From Alphaproteobacteria bacterium (GTDB lineage: Bacteria > Pseudomonadota > Alphaproteobacteria > Micavibrionales > Micavibrionaceae), in contig NZVS01000022.1 of the NCBI GenBank assembly GCA_002701555.1, positions 1 through 20,863 of the forward strand: DNA of 20,863 bases, given 5' to 3'. Below the pieces are notes generated by a model. It was given only the letters and a program-made list of their open reading frames with translations. It did no database searches and had not been told where the DNA came from. Each line of letters starts with the position of its first letter. The first letter of the stretch is position 1. Below are positions 20,657-20,863 of the stretch, piece after piece. A program made the position numbers and the translations under genes.

Positions 20657-20863
20657 ATGAAAGCATATCAAATAGTAGATCAGGGTATCGATGCGCTAAA
20701 GCAGGTTGATGTCCAACCGGAAGACTTAAAGCCGGGCCAGGTGCGTGTCAAAATGCACGCCGCGAGCCTGAATTACCGCGACATAATGGCTGTTAAGGGC
20801 GATTATGGTGAATTGGAAACACCTGTCATACCCTGTTCGGACGGCGCGGGTGAAATTATAGAA
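20657..20863 (+). CDS. Medium-chain alcohol dehydrogenase / quinone reductase family, N-terminal part
   Basis: The first 69 residues of a gene cut by the right edge. The translation starts MKAYQIVDQG and contains VRVKMHAASLNYRDIM and PVIPCSDGAGEIIE, the GroES-like N-terminal domain of the MDR superfamily. These enzymes oxidise alcohols or reduce quinones and enals with NAD(P)H. The position usually held by the catalytic zinc cysteine reads LNYRD rather than a Cys-His type motif, which suggests the zinc-free or YhdH/quinone-reductase-like branch; the visible part is too short to decide. AGGAG at 20644-20648 lies 8 nt before the ATG at 20657, and this Shine-Dalgarno is partly inside an inverted repeat. 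Confidence 0.85.
   Translation, partial: MKAYQIVDQGIDALKQVDVQPEDLKPGQVRVKMHAASLNYRDIMAVKGDYGELETPVIPCSDGAGEIIE

Overview
The window reads as one piece of a Gram-negative bacterial chromosome, most likely an alphaproteobacterium with moderate to low GC. The lineage call is an inference. It rests on an extensin-like LAS peptidase family common in that class, an EcfG-like promoter upstream of a small stress-type operon, a PrkA/DUF444/SpoVR operon and a standalone CheB. Genes are densely packed. I see no rRNA, tRNA, CRISPR array, insertion sequence or prophage.

Layout. (1) 1-4056: envelope glycan genes. On the minus strand a PglK/MsbA-like ABC flippase is followed 2 nt later by the start of a NeuB-family sialic/nonulosonic acid synthase that runs off the left edge. 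Divergently, a class I SAM methyltransferase and a GT4 glycosyltransferase run rightward. (2) 4063-5316: a compact minus-strand operon of a small protein with a GYIAWLLWGGD motif, a 70-aa DUF2945 protein and a membrane-anchored extensin-like peptidase. (3) 5506-7725: an oligopeptidase B-type S9A serine peptidase, divergent from that operon, with promoters sharing their -35 bases. (4) 7735-12383, minus strand: a 1081-aa membrane hybrid histidine kinase (GAF, coiled coil, HisKA/HATPase, three receiver domains), then CheR, then a REC-less CheB. (5) 12700-18111, plus strand: PrkA (YeaG), DUF444 (YeaH) and SpoVR (YcgB), ending at a clear intrinsic terminator. (6) 18275-20592: beta-carbonic anhydrase plus a SulP/BicA-like anion transporter, probably for bicarbonate uptake and hydration. 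(7) 20657-end: the 5' part of a medium-chain alcohol dehydrogenase/quinone reductase whose Shine-Dalgarno lies in a strong inverted repeat.

How it works together. The most notable unit is the kinase-CheR-CheB operon, which carries chemotaxis adaptation enzymes but has no receptor, CheA or CheW nearby. The kinase coiled coil just before HisKA has Glu-Glu pairs at exact 7-residue spacing (301/302, 308/309, 315/316, 322/323), like the methylation helices of chemoreceptors. It may therefore be a self-contained, methylation-tuned kinase. It shares a 316-nt divergent control region with the PrkA-DUF444-SpoVR stress operon, which makes that operon a candidate target. None of this could be tested by search here. 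Family calls come from recognised motifs and remembered homologues.
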